The notes: generated from the letters alone by a model not told the origin. A stretch of 34,500 bases of DNA from Staphylococcus sp. NAM3COL9 (GCF_001431205.1 NZ_LGPC01000015.1:1-34500), one strand, 5' to 3'; shown: positions 14,831-23,349, numbered from the stretch's first letter. Numbers and translations are program-made.

Positions 14831-14870
14831 TTTATTATACTCCTCTCGAATGAATGGTTTTATTTAATTG

Positions 14871-14885
14871 AATTGTCTAAAAATT
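14871..14885 (-). promoter_or_regulatory. CodY box (13/15)
   Basis: Minus strand AATTTTTAGACAATT matches the CodY consensus AATTTTCWGAAAATT at 13 of 15 positions. It sits just downstream of the predicted transcription start, where CodY bound to GTP and isoleucine would block initiation or act as a roadblock. Confidence 0.75.
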
Positions 14886-14895
14886 CGATAAACTA

Positions 14896-14924
14896 AATTT
14901 ACTACATCGACGAGGTCATGTCAA
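14896..14924 (-). promoter_or_regulatory. sigma-A promoter of the ilv-leu operon
   Basis: Minus strand TTGACA (14919-14924), 17-base spacer, TAAATT (14896-14901). The start would be near 14889, about 60 bases before the leader peptide. Confidence 0.85.
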
Positions 14925-14935
14925 TAACTTTTTCG

Positions 14936-14950
14936 AATTATCTCTAAATT
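14936..14950 (-). promoter_or_regulatory. second CodY-like box (12/15)
   Basis: Minus strand AATTTAGAGATAATT matches the CodY consensus at 12 of 15. It lies just upstream of the -35 hexamer, so two boxes flank the promoter. Confidence 0.5.
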
Positions 14951-15152
14951 CACACAATTGCAAAAAATAAAGAACTTGTTTCACTATGAAGTAAAATAGA
15001 GAAAAATTTGTTAAACTATAAGAGTTATTTATATAGAACAGATAAATTGAAGTAATAGATAGTGATTATCTCAAATAAAAATTACGAATAGTTAATATAG
15101 AAGAAACTTATTTTTTATAATGGATTATAAAATCTCTATCAAAGGTTTTCAA

Positions 15153-15267
15153 GTGCTGATTGCACTTGCATAAGTAGTACTAATTCATTAAATTGAGGAA
15201 ATTCAAAATGTACTACTGAGCTGAAGCTCATGCATAAGAACTACTAATCTTGCAAGCGAGTAGTTCT
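15153..15267 (+). repeat. two tandem hairpin repeat units upstream of tsaE
   Basis: Each unit is a small hairpin, then TGCATAAG, then a larger inverted repeat. Unit 1: GTGC-TGATT-GCAC (15153-15165), TGCATAAG, AGTAGTAC (15173-15180) with GTACTACT (15210-15217). Unit 2: GAGC-TGAA-GCTC (15218-15229), TGCATAAG, AGAACTACT (15237-15245) with AGTAGTTCT (15259-15267). A related copy is at 3471-3517. The stretch 14951-15150 before it is AT-rich intergenic DNA in which I see nothing firm. Confidence 0.65.
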
Positions 15268-15284
15268 TTAAAAAGGAGAGGAAT

Positions 15285-15746
15285 ATGATTAAGATAAAGG
15301 ATTTAGATGGAATGGCGATTTTTGCTACAATGCTAGCAAAGTATTTATCAGCTGGCGACCTTGTATTGCTTAATGGTGGTTTAGGTGCTGGTAAAACAAC
15401 ATTAAGTCAATTTATTGGAAAAGCCTTAGGTGTAAAAAGAAATATTAATTCACCAACATTCAATATTATAAAATCATATCAAGGGTCAAGTTTGAAATTA
15501 CATCATATGGACTGTTATAGATTAGAAGACTCTGAAGAAGATTTAGGATTTGATGAATATTTTGAAGATGAAGCAGTTATTTTAATTGAATGGAGTATAT
15601 TTATTTCTGAGTTTTTACCACCGTCTTATTTAACTATTAATATAACGACATTAAATGAATCGGAAAGAAATGTAGAAATAGAAGCACAAGGTGTACATTA
15701 TGCAAAAATAAAGGAGGAAGTTGAACGTGAACTATCTGTTGATTGA
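15285..15746 (+). CDS. tsaE: tRNA t6A synthesis ATPase TsaE
   Basis: P-loop ATPase that works with TsaB and TsaD to transfer threonylcarbamoyl to A37 of ANN-reading tRNAs. 153 aa. Walker A GGLGAGKTT is at 31-39, SPTF (typical TsaE switch) near 66-69, and the Walker-B-like LIEW near 100-103. ATG 15285 follows AAGGAGAGG. It is first in a four-gene set that overlaps end to end (tsaE-tsaB-rimI-tsaD), the Bacillus ydiB-ydiC-ydiD-ydiE order. The other t6A enzyme, TsaC, is not in the window. Confidence 0.95.
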   Translation: MIKIKDLDGMAIFATMLAKYLSAGDLVLLNGGLGAGKTTLSQFIGKALGVKRNINSPTFNIIKSYQGSSLKLHHMDCYRLEDSEEDLGFDEYFEDEAVILIEWSIFISEFLPPSYLTINITTLNESERNVEIEAQGVHYAKIKEEVERELSVD

Positions 15747-16389
15747 TACGTCAAATCAGCCATTGTCAGTTGCTATAATGCAAGATGATAAGGTGTTAAG
15801 TGAATTGAATTCAAATGAAAAAGTAAATCATTCAGTACAATTAATGCCAGCAATCGAACAAGTTATTGCTGAAAGTAAAGTATTGAAAGAAAATATCGAT
15901 GTCATTGTAGTAGCACAAGGACCAGGTTCATATACTGGGTTAAGAATAGGTGTAACAGTTGCAAAAACTTTAGCATATGCTTTAAATGCTGAGCTGTATG
16001 GCGTGTCGTCACTCAAGGCACTTGCTGCAACTATTAAAGAAGACACAAAGTTGATTGTACCTGTGTTTGATGCAAGACGAGAAGCGGTTTATACAGGTGT
16101 ATACCAATATGAAGAGGATCAATTAGTTCAAGTTGAACAAGATCAGTATCTACCAATTGAAGAATTATTGGATTTATTGTACAAGAAGGGTCAACCTTAT
16201 ATGTTTGTAGGGATGGACACTGAAAAGTTAGAAGAACTATTAGATAGTACCTGTGTTGCGAATGTGCCACAAGCTAAAAACATGAAACCACTCATTGAAA
16301 CATCAGAAAATATTCATCAATTTAAACCAAACTATATTAAAATATCAGAGGCTGAGAGAAATTGGCTAAACCAACAGAACAAGAGTTGA
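15727..16389 (+). CDS. tsaB: tRNA t6A synthesis protein TsaB
   Basis: Inactive TsaD paralogue that forms the TsaB-TsaD scaffold of the t6A machinery. I start at GTG 15727 (220 aa, MNYLLIDTSNQPLS), with AAGGAGG 9 bases upstream. A TTG at 15721 is too close to the Shine-Dalgarno. The ASKHA-type LLIDTS at the N-terminus and GPGSYTGLRIG near 65-75 are the TsaB signatures. It overlaps the end of tsaE by 20 bases and the start of rimI by about 28. Confidence 0.94.
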   Translation: MNYLLIDTSNQPLSVAIMQDDKVLSELNSNEKVNHSVQLMPAIEQVIAESKVLKENIDVIVVAQGPGSYTGLRIGVTVAKTLAYALNAELYGVSSLKALAATIKEDTKLIVPVFDARREAVYTGVYQYEEDQLVQVEQDQYLPIEELLDLLYKKGQPYMFVGMDTEKLEELLDSTCVANVPQAKNMKPLIETSENIHQFKPNYIKISEAERNWLNQQNKS

Positions 16390-16826
16390 ATATAAGATTA
16401 ATGAACGCAAAAGATGTTCCACAGGTATTTGATATTGAAAGAAATAGTTTTAATGATAGTAGTTGGTCGATTGATGCGTTTTATCACGAGGTAGAGCAAA
16501 ATGAATTTGCAAATTATTTTGTTATTGAATTTAATGAGAAGGTAATAGGTTATATTGGCTTATGGATAGTAATTGATCAAGCACAAATTACAACGATCGC
16601 TATTGATAAGGAATATAGAGGTTACGGGTTAGGTCAACTTTTATTAAAATATGTAATGAATTTCGTCCGAGAAAAATGTGAGATGATGAGTTTAGAAGTG
16701 CGTGTAGATAATAATGTAGCACAACACGTTTATACAAACTTAGGTTTTAAATATGGTGGTAAGCGAAAAAATTATTATGGTGAAGGCGAGGATGCATTAG
16801 TTATGTGGGTGGATTTTAATGAGTGA
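16362..16826 (+). CDS. rimI: ribosomal protein S18-alanine N-acetyltransferase-like GNAT
   Basis: GNAT acetyltransferase, 154 aa. The acetyl-CoA motif A is [19 protein letters not shown] (about 77-95), followed by [29 protein letters not shown], the RimI-type C-terminal motif. By family it acetylates the N-terminus of S18; the exact substrate here is unproven. The start is uncertain: the TTG at 16362 has only a weak GAGAG ahead of it, and an in-frame TTG at 16386 is an alternative. It is embedded in the t6A gene set, overlapping both neighbours, as in many Firmicutes. Confidence 0.88.
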   Translation: MAKPTEQELNIRLMNAKDVPQVFDIERNSFNDSSWSIDAFYHEVEQNEFANYFVIEFNEKVIGYIGLWIVIDQAQITTIAIDKEYRGYGLGQLLLKYVMNFVREKCEMMSLEVRVDNNVAQHVYTNLGFKYGGKRKNYYGEGEDALVMWVDFNE

Positions 16827-17847
16827 AACAACATTAATATTAGCAATTGAATCGAGTTGTGATGAAACAAGTGTAAGTATTATTAAAAATGGTACAGAAA
16901 TACTCAGTAATATCGTATTGAGTCAAATTGAGAGTCATAAACGTTTTGGTGGCGTAGTGCCAGAAGTAGCAAGTAGACATCATGTTGAAGGTATAACAAC
17001 AACGATTGATGAATCATTAGTTAAAGCAAATGTAACAATGCATGATATAGATGCAGTTGCTGTAACACAAGGGCCAGGATTGATTGGAGCATTATTAGTG
17101 GGAATTAATGCGGCAAAAGCTTTGGCATTTGCTTACGATAAACCTTTGATTCCTGTTCATCATATTGCAGGTCATATATATGCGAATCATTTAGAAACGC
17201 CTTTACAGTTTCCTTTAATGGCATTAATTGTTTCTGGTGGACATACAGAATTAATTTATATGAAAGATCATTTAAGCTTTGAAGTTATAGGCGAAACAAG
17301 AGATGACGCTGTAGGTGAAGCTTATGATAAAGTAGCGAGAACAATTGGACTAAGTTATCCAGGGGGCCCGCAAGTAGACATTCTTGCAGCAGAAGGACAA
17401 GATAATTATCAATTTCCTAGAGTATGGCTTGAAAAAAATAGCTATGACTTCAGCTTTAGTGGCTTGAAAAGTGCAGTAATTAATAAGTTGCATAATTTAA
17501 AACAAAAAGGTGAAGAAATTAATAAAGCAGATGTAGCAACAAGTTTTCAAAATAGTGTCGTAGAAGTTTTGGTCGGCAAAGCTATTTCAGCTTGCGAGCA
17601 TTATGATGTTAAGCAACTAATTGTTGCAGGTGGCGTGGCAAGTAACAAAGGATTACGAGCAAATTTAGCAGTAGCTTGTGAATCACATAACATCAAACTT
17701 TGTATACCAAGTCCTAGACTTTGCACAGATAATGCTGCCATGATTGGTTCAGCAGGCCATTATTTATATCAGGCTGGTGTTATTGCTGATATGACGTTAA
17801 ATGGTTTTAATAGTATGGATATTGAACAATTTTCAGTTAAACATTAG
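16819..17847 (+). CDS. tsaD: tRNA N6-adenosine threonylcarbamoyltransferase TsaD (Gcp)
   Basis: Catalytic subunit of t6A synthesis, formerly called glycoprotease Gcp and essential in many bacteria. 342 aa, standard length. ESSCDETS at the N-terminus is the ASKHA nucleotide motif. HHIAGH at 114-119 binds the metal, and [17 protein letters not shown] and [13 protein letters not shown] follow in family order. ATG 16819 overlaps rimI by 8 bases and has a GGTGG-like site within it. It is the last gene of the cluster; I see no strong terminator in the 276 bases after it. Confidence 0.97.
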   Translation: MSETTLILAIESSCDETSVSIIKNGTEILSNIVLSQIESHKRFGGVVPEVASRHHVEGITTTIDESLVKANVTMHDIDAVAVTQGPGLIGALLVGINAAKALAFAYDKPLIPVHHIAGHIYANHLETPLQFPLMALIVSGGHTELIYMKDHLSFEVIGETRDDAVGEAYDKVARTIGLSYPGGPQVDILAAEGQDNYQFPRVWLEKNSYDFSFSGLKSAVINKLHNLKQKGEEINKADVATSFQNSVVEVLVGKAISACEHYDVKQLIVAGGVASNKGLRANLAVACESHNIKLCIPSPRLCTDNAAMIGSAGHYLYQAGVIADMTLNGFNSMDIEQFSVKH

Positions 17848-17930
17848 TGAATAATTGAAAAGATAAATCTATGGATAACATATACGTTAAATATATTTTC
17901 TTAAAATAATAACATCAAACCATTGAAATT

Positions 17931-17989
17931 TGATATGCTCCCTTCAAAGTTTTTACTTTTTAAGTGTCTACTTGACTAGGTGCAGTTCA
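17931..17989 (-). mobile_element. possible insertion-sequence end remnant
   Basis: Read on the minus strand, TGAACTGCACCTAGTCAAGT followed by AGACACTT and then GGGAGCATATCA looks like the terminal part of an IS3-family (IS150-group-like) element. No transposase frame or second end is present in this 276-base gap. Recognised by general resemblance only; it could be ordinary intergenic sequence. Confidence 0.3.
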
Positions 17990-18123
17990 TTTTGTCGATG
18001 TGTTGGTGTTATTTTTCATTTACATTTCGAAAATAAGGGTATAGGTAATTTAGTTAAACATTAACAAATAACGATAGCGTCTAAGGATACTTACAAATAT
18101 TATTTTTAAAGGAGGATATTTTA

Positions 18124-18546
18124 ATGAAATCAGTTCAATATTTTAACTTTCAAAATAGTTTGGCAGCGTTAAATTTCTATGAAAATCACTTAGGGGCCAC
18201 AGACATACAACGTGTTGGCGGTGATCATGAAATGTTTGCAGATATGCCAGAGGAATATGATATTGATAAGAACTTTACTATGAATGCATCGTTTAAAATT
18301 TTAGGTGAAACATTCTATTGTAGCGATACAATGAAAAATAAAAAAATTGATAATAGCGGTGCGATTGTGGCTTTCACTTTTGATTATTCAAATGAAGCGG
18401 ACAAACAGCAAGCAGAAGCGTTTTTTAATAACGCGATAGAAGGTGGATGTAAAGCTACGATGCCATTAGGTAAGACAGAGTGGTCTGAACTATACGGTAT
18501 GTTTAATGACCCATTTGGTATAACTTGGATGATTAATGCAGAATAA
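18124..18546 (+). CDS. VOC/PhnB-like glyoxalase-fold protein
   Basis: 140 aa protein of the vicinal-oxygen-chelate fold, PhnB subgroup. MKSVQYFNFQNSLAALNFYENHLGA is the usual opening (given here as a motif at residues 1-25: aromatic, then AL-FY--LGA). The C-terminal YGMFNDPFGITWMIN at about 124-138 is the PhnB signature DPFGI-W. These proteins are often annotated as 3-demethylubiquinone methyltransferase-like, but staphylococci make menaquinone, so that name is misleading. The real substrate is unknown. ATG 18124 follows AAAGGAGG. It is a single gene with its own terminator. Confidence 0.85.
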   Translation: MKSVQYFNFQNSLAALNFYENHLGATDIQRVGGDHEMFADMPEEYDIDKNFTMNASFKILGETFYCSDTMKNKKIDNSGAIVAFTFDYSNEADKQQAEAFFNNAIEGGCKATMPLGKTEWSELYGMFNDPFGITWMINAE

Positions 18547-18551
18547 ATTAT

Positions 18552-18594
18552 AAAAAGATGCCATAACCTATTTGATTAGGCTAGGCATCTTTTT
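18552..18594. terminator. bidirectional terminator between the VOC gene and the MutS-like gene
   Basis: AAAAAGATGCC (18552-18562) pairs with GGCATCTTTTT (18584-18594), with a second CCTA/TAGG stem inside. The A and T tracts serve convergent genes on both strands. Confidence 0.9.
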
Positions 18595-18596
18595 GA

Positions 18597-20198
18597 TTAA
18601 TCGGTTTTTGAGGTGAAAGAATTTGCGCGTTTATAGATTTGTTTTGGAAATTGCATAATACGTAATAACTCTATGGCATTCCTTGTATCGGCTTTACCAG
18701 GTTTTACCTTGAAGTCAAAAGCAATTTGATTTTCTAAAATAGATTCATTGAAATGATAATTTGAATAGTTTTTCTCTAGTAAAATAGCTAACTCTATGTC
18801 ATGTGTAGCAGCAATAAGCCTATAACCAGGTAGTTGATTCAAGTAGTTTAATACAGATTCTGAAGCAGCAATACGTTCTGTAGTATTGGTTCCTTTAAAA
18901 ATTTCATCAATAAAGCAATATATTTTGTCGGAGGTTGTTATATCAAATAAACGTCGTATCGATTTGACTTCAGTCATAAAATAACTATCTCCAGTTAAAA
19001 TATCATCTTGGTTAACCATAGAGGTATAAACTACGCCGGGTTCATAGATGAATTTAGTTGCTGTAACAGTGTTTACTGCTTGAGCTAATACTAAATTTAG
19101 AGCAATTGCTTTCATAAATGTTGATTTACCTGAAGCATTGGAACCCGTTAAAAGTATATGGTTATTTATACTCATATCATTAGAAACCGCTTCATAGATA
19201 AGAGGGTGAGTTAATTCTTCAAATTCAAGGTGATCTTTTCTATTGATTTGTGGAAGAGAGTAATGATCCAACGTCTCTTGCCAAAGTGCTACGGCATAAT
19301 GATTATCTATGCTCGAAATATATGTATAACAAGTCATTACTTCATCTTCGTATTTTTTAAAACTGTTTTGAATTAAGTGGAATATATGATAATCCAGCAT
19401 AAAAATTATTTTAACTAGTAAAGATACGACAAGAGCATCTTCGCTAGAATTAACACGACCTAATAAACCACTAAATCTACGAGCTATACGAAAATGGCTA
19501 AAATCGACATCAATGTTAGGTGTATCCTCAATTTTTTGTAAGTTATGTGCTTTTTTAATTACTGTAGATGTATAAAATATTGCATTTAAATCTTGATTAT
19601 ACGTCTTTTTTAACGAGCCACTAAGAATCATATTTAAAATGACAGAAGCGATTGTTAAAGCGATACCTTTAATAGGTGAAAAGAAAGTTAAAATCATAAA
19701 AATAATAGGTAAATATGTACAAATCATAAAAAAATTATTACGTTTAATATGTAATAATTGATCTGGAAAAATAGGGTAAATAGCTTTGCCAATTTGCGCT
19801 AAGTGCAAAGAAACGGAATTTCTAAATGAAATATTTGTTTTAAATTGATGAATTAAATTTTCATCTTTTACTTTATACATATTTCTCAGTGTAGCAAAGA
19901 GTCTCATTTCACCAATTGCAGTAAAATTAAAATTCATATTATGAAATACACTTTCCATATTTAAATCAGACCAAGTTTTATCATCTAACAATAAATTTTC
20001 ATCAAAGCTATTTTTATATGTGTCAAACTCATAACTATAGTTATGGTTAGAACGAATAAAATTTTCTAGTGGTTTTTGGTTAGACCATAGATTTTGTAAG
20101 TCATACTTTAATTTTTTATTAGCAACAATCGTCGTAGTAATAATTAGTATTGTCGTACCTAGAATAAAAGCAATTAGAAACCATAGTAAAGTAAGCAT
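18597..20198 (-). CDS. membrane-anchored MutS-family ATPase
   Basis: 533 aa from ATG 20198, with AAGGA 8 bases upstream; a GTG at 20216 would overlap this site. Residues 1-25 are a hydrophobic segment, and two more lie at about 155-173 and 176-195. The C-terminal half is a MutS-type ABC ATPase: HPLI at 331-334, Walker A GSNASGKST at 352-360, Walker B with DEIFKGTN at 431-438 (compare DEIGRGT in MutS), and the ATHD histidine H466. The MutS mismatch-reading, connector and MutS2 Smr domains are absent. Such proteins are annotated as mismatch-repair proteins, but a membrane anchor and no mismatch domain make that doubtful. Function unknown. It ends convergent with the VOC gene. Confidence 0.88.
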   Translation of the reverse strand: MLTLLWFLIAFILGTTILIITTTIVANKKLKYDLQNLWSNQKPLENFIRSNHNYSYEFDTYKNSFDENLLLDDKTWSDLNMESVFHNMNFNFTAIGEMRLFATLRNMYKVKDENLIHQFKTNISFRNSVSLHLAQIGKAIYPIFPDQLLHIKRNNFFMICTYLPIIFMILTFFSPIKGIALTIASVILNMILSGSLKKTYNQDLNAIFYTSTVIKKAHNLQKIEDTPNIDVDFSHFRIARRFSGLLGRVNSSEDALVVSLLVKIIFMLDYHIFHLIQNSFKKYEDEVMTCYTYISSIDNHYAVALWQETLDHYSLPQINRKDHLEFEELTHPLIYEAVSNDMSINNHILLTGSNASGKSTFMKAIALNLVLAQAVNTVTATKFIYEPGVVYTSMVNQDDILTGDSYFMTEVKSIRRLFDITTSDKIYCFIDEIFKGTNTTERIAASESVLNYLNQLPGYRLIAATHDIELAILLEKNYSNYHFNESILENQIAFDFKVKPGKADTRNAIELLRIMQFPKQIYKRANSFTSKTD

Positions 20199-20327
20199 AT
20201 TTTGTACATCCTTCACGATTTTGCTTTAAACCCGTAATAATTATGACATGACTTTCCATTTTAAACAAATGGCTTTACTCTGGATTAATTATAGTTTGAA
20301 TAGAATGTCAATAGGGAACATGCGTAC

Positions 20328-20458
20328 TTATCAACAAACAGTGTATAACTTGTGGATAACTAGTGGTTATGTATGTGGATATAGGTTGATATCTGAAAAT
20401 TGAAAACAGCTTATAGTTACTTATTACTTGTTGATAACTAGGATAACTCTGTGGATAG
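20328..20458. promoter_or_regulatory. DnaA-box cluster
   Basis: Five 9-mers match the DnaA box TTATCCACA at 8 or 9 of 9: TTATCAACA (20328-20336, plus), TGTGGATAA (20351-20359, perfect, minus), TGTGGATAT (20374-20382), TGTTGATAA (20429-20437) and TGTGGATAG (20450-20458), the last four in the same orientation. They fill the non-coding gap between the MutS-like gene and the ABC-F gene. From established work as I remember it, Bacillus subtilis carries a DnaA-box cluster in the gcp-ydiF gap, the syntenic position, so DnaA binding here is likely. Confidence 0.75.
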
Positions 20459-20497
20459 CTATCATAACAGCAAAGGCAGTGTGAATAGAATGAGCAT

Positions 20498-20534
20498 AAA
20501 AAAAGAGCTAAAGTAGAAAAATATACTTTAGCTC
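20498..20534 (-). terminator. terminator after the ABC-F gene
   Basis: GAGCTAAAGTA (20505-20515) pairs with TACTTTAGCTC (20524-20534). The plus-strand A run 20498-20504 gives the U run on the minus strand. Confidence 0.92.
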
Positions 20535-20551
20535 AATTGCACTTATAACGA

Positions 20552-22480
20552 CTATATTAACATTTCTTGTAATTCTGCCCACTCATCCATGACTTGTTCT
20601 GATTTTTGTTCGGCTATTTCTTTTTCAATTGCCAAATCATTTGCCTTTTCTGGATTAGAATACACATCAGGTTGTGTGAGCTGTTCATTTATATTATTTA
20701 TTTCTTGTTCGTATATTTCAATATTTGTTTCACATTGTTCTATTTTACGTTCAATTTGTCGTTGCTCTCGTTTTTGCTGTTTTTGGTCAACGTAAGTATG
20801 GTTTTGTGATGTACTTACTTCTGTTTTTGTAGGATTATCCAATTCTTTTTTGGCTTGAATAGCTGCTTTTTCTTCTAATTTTTCAATGTAATACTGATAA
20901 TCACCTAAATACATTGTTCCACCAGTAGTGTCCAAGTCATAAACTTTATTTGCAAGTTCATTTATAAAATAACGATCATGTGACACGAATAAAATTGTGC
21001 CTTCAAAGTCTGACAATGCCTGTTCAAGCATCTCTTTAGAGTCTATGTCTAAATGGTTAGTTGGTTCATCTAAAATAAGCACGTTATTACGCTCTAGCAT
21101 CAGTAGAGCAAGTTGAAGGCGCGCTTTTTCTCCACCAGACAAGTCATTGATGATTTTTTTGACATCATCTTGTACAAATAAGAAACGACCTAAGACAGCT
21201 CGAATATCTTTTTCATTCATCGTTGGATATTGATCCCATAAATAATCAAGGATTGTTTTGTTTGATTTAAATTCAGCTTGTTTTTGATCGTAATAACCAA
21301 CTTTTAAATTTGCCCCTGTTGTAATTTCTCCATTAATCTTTTGTTGGAGGCCAGCGACTGTCTTGATTAAAGTAGACTTTCCAATACCATTAGGACCAAT
21401 GATTGCTATATGGTCTCCTTTAGTGGCTTCGATGTTAATCCCTTTTGTTATAGCTTCTTCATAGCCAATTTCTAGGTTTTTAATATGAAATACATCGTTT
21501 CCAGTATTTCTATCAAAATCGAATTGTATGTTGGCGCTTTTAGCATCAATCATAGGTTTGTTAACTCTTTCAATTTTTTCTAACATTTTTCGTCGGCTTT
21601 TTGCCATACCCGTAGTTGAAGCACGAGCGATGTTTTTCTCTACGAATGTTTCAAGTCGCTTAATTTCAGCTTGCTGACTTTCATATTCTTGCATACGTTT
21701 TTCGTAATATTTATCTCTTTGTTCTATGAATTGACCGTAGTTACCTACATAATGCTGTACGTCACCGAGCGCAACGTCATAAATTTGATTGACGATTTTA
21801 TCTAAGAAATATCTATCGTGACTAATAATGACGATAGCGCCTTTGAAATAATTAAGATAACTTTCCAACCATTGAGTTGTTTCCATATCTAAATGGTTTG
21901 TAGGTTCATCAAGTAATAGCAAATCAGGTTCACTAAGTAACATCTGAGCTAAAGATAATCTGGTCTTTTGACCACCACTAAAATCATTAATAGGGCGATT
22001 AAAATCCGCTTCACTAAAATTTAAACCATGTAGTACAGTCTTAATCTTACTCTCATATTGGTAACCTTCTTGTTGTTCAAATTGATTTGATAACGACTCA
22101 TAACGATCGATGTGCGCCTTATATGATTCAGTATCATATTCATCAGCGTGTTGCGCTAACCAGTCTGTTTCAAATTTCATTTCTGATTCTAATTTTTTCA
22201 TACTTTCAAATGGTTTCGACATTTCATCAAAAACAGTTTGATTCGTATTTAAAGTCATTTGTTGTGTTAGATAACCAAGCTTGAGATTTTTGCTTTTTGA
22301 AACTTGACCGCTATCATATGTCTCGACGCCAGCAATTATTTTCATTAAAGTAGATTTTCCGGCACCATTACGTCCTACGATACCAATACGTTCACCAGTT
22401 TTAACTTCAAAATCTACATTATTAAAAATATCTTCTCCGTCGAATGATTTAGTTAAGTCATTGAGTTGTAATAATATCAT
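20552..22480 (-). CDS. ABC-F family ATPase (YdiF type)
   Basis: 642 aa soluble tandem ABC ATPase with no membrane segment. The first domain has Walker A GRNGAGKST (36-44), FSGGQKTR (167-174) and DEPTNHLD (191-198). The second has GPNGIGKST (362-370), LSGGEKAR (447-454) and DEPTNHLD (471-478). The linker between them (about 250-315) is basic, and the last ~75 residues are a predicted coiled coil rich in E, Q and K. ABC-F proteins act on the ribosome. The order tsaD...ABC-F, rex matches Bacillus gcp-ydiF...ydiH, so a housekeeping YdiF role is more likely than antibiotic resistance, though the family cannot settle this. ATG 22480 follows AGAGGTG. Confidence 0.93.
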   Translation of the reverse strand: MILLQLNDLTKSFDGEDIFNNVDFEVKTGERIGIVGRNGAGKSTLMKIIAGVETYDSGQVSKSKNLKLGYLTQQMTLNTNQTVFDEMSKPFESMKKLESEMKFETDWLAQHADEYDTESYKAHIDRYESLSNQFEQQEGYQYESKIKTVLHGLNFSEADFNRPINDFSGGQKTRLSLAQMLLSEPDLLLLDEPTNHLDMETTQWLESYLNYFKGAIVIISHDRYFLDKIVNQIYDVALGDVQHYVGNYGQFIEQRDKYYEKRMQEYESQQAEIKRLETFVEKNIARASTTGMAKSRRKMLEKIERVNKPMIDAKSANIQFDFDRNTGNDVFHIKNLEIGYEEAITKGINIEATKGDHIAIIGPNGIGKSTLIKTVAGLQQKINGEITTGANLKVGYYDQKQAEFKSNKTILDYLWDQYPTMNEKDIRAVLGRFLFVQDDVKKIINDLSGGEKARLQLALLMLERNNVLILDEPTNHLDIDSKEMLEQALSDFEGTILFVSHDRYFINELANKVYDLDTTGGTMYLGDYQYYIEKLEEKAAIQAKKELDNPTKTEVSTSQNHTYVDQKQQKREQRQIERKIEQCETNIEIYEQEINNINEQLTQPDVYSNPEKANDLAIEKEIAEQKSEQVMDEWAELQEMLI

Positions 22481-22568
22481 CCGATTTGCACCTCTCTATT
22501 CATTATCATTCTACAGTATTCAACGCATGGTTAAAACTATCATTGTTTATTTTTATTATTCATTAATG

Positions 22569-22574
22569 TATAAT
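22569..22574 (+). promoter_or_regulatory. probable rex promoter -10
   Basis: TATAAT lies about 50 bases before rex. The -35 is poor (TTGTTT at 22543-22548 is 20 bases away), so this is tentative. Confidence 0.4.
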
Positions 22575-22630
22575 GTTGTAGTGATTATAAGATAAATCAG
22601 CAATAGATAATGAAATAGGGGGACATGATC

Positions 22631-23272
22631 TTGGCTAATCAAAGCGAAAAGATTCCTCGTGCCACATTGAAACGTTTACCGTTGTATTATAGATTCGTCA
22701 ATACTTTGAAATCTAAAGGCATAGATAGAGTTAATTCAAAAACTATAAGTGAGGGCTTGAACATTGATTCTGCAACGATTCGTCGTGATTTTTCATATTT
22801 TGGTGAATTAGGCAAGAAAGGCTATGGCTATAATATAGATAGCTTATTACATTTTTTTAAAAATGAGATAAGTGAAAATGACGAGATAAAAATTGCAATT
22901 GTAGGTGTTGGGAATTTAGGGAAAGCATTATTAACATATAACTTCTCAATACATGATGAAATGACAATAACGGAAGCTTTTGATATACGAGATGAAATTA
23001 TAGGGACGCAAATAGGGAAAGTGACAGTTAGTCCGTTTGATAAAATTACGGATATATTAGCACAAGAACATATTGATGTAGTGATTTTAACAACACCTGA
23101 AGAAGTAGCGCAGAACGTTGCTGATACTTTAGTGAAAACAGGTGTAAAAGGTATTTTAAACTTTACACCAAGTCGTGTTCTGACACCATCGGATGTTCAA
23201 GTACATCATATTGATTTAGGTATTGAATTACAATCTTTACTATTCTTTATGAAAAATTATAGTAACAAATAA
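22631..23272 (+). CDS. rex: redox-sensing transcriptional repressor Rex
   Basis: Repressor that reads the NADH/NAD+ ratio and controls fermentation and anaerobic respiration genes. I prefer TTG 22631 (213 aa, [16 protein letters not shown]), 8 bases after AGGGGG. The ATG at 22625 leaves only about 2 bases. The winged helix spans residues 8-80 ([36 protein letters not shown]), the Rossmann motif GVGNLGKAL is near 88-96, and the C-terminal swapped helix ends [14 protein letters not shown]. It diverges from the ABC-F gene. Confidence 0.96.
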   Translation: MANQSEKIPRATLKRLPLYYRFVNTLKSKGIDRVNSKTISEGLNIDSATIRRDFSYFGELGKKGYGYNIDSLLHFFKNEISENDEIKIAIVGVGNLGKALLTYNFSIHDEMTITEAFDIRDEIIGTQIGKVTVSPFDKITDILAQEHIDVVILTTPEEVAQNVADTLVKTGVKGILNFTPSRVLTPSDVQVHHIDLGIELQSLLFFMKNYSNK

Positions 23273-23288
23273 AGCGTATGAAAATAGG

Positions 23289-23349
23289 CTAGCTTTTTAT
23301 ATACACGAGACACACGTTTAGTGGTGAGTGTTTAAAAAAGCTAGTTTTT
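23289..23349 (+). terminator. terminator after rex
   Basis: CTAGCTTTTT (23289-23298) pairs with AAAAAGCTAG (23335-23344) with a ~36-base loop, followed by TTTTTG. The loop is long, so this is weaker than the others. Confidence 0.6.

Noticed and set aside
14640..14870. T-box riboswitch ahead of ilvD
   Set aside because: No T-box sequence (GGGTGG-ACCGCG type) or specifier stem; a leader peptide and attenuator explain the region.
20328..20458. Chromosomal replication origin
   Set aside because: DnaA boxes are present, but no dnaA, dnaN or rpmH neighbours and no clear AT-rich unwinding repeats. A secondary DnaA cluster is the better reading.
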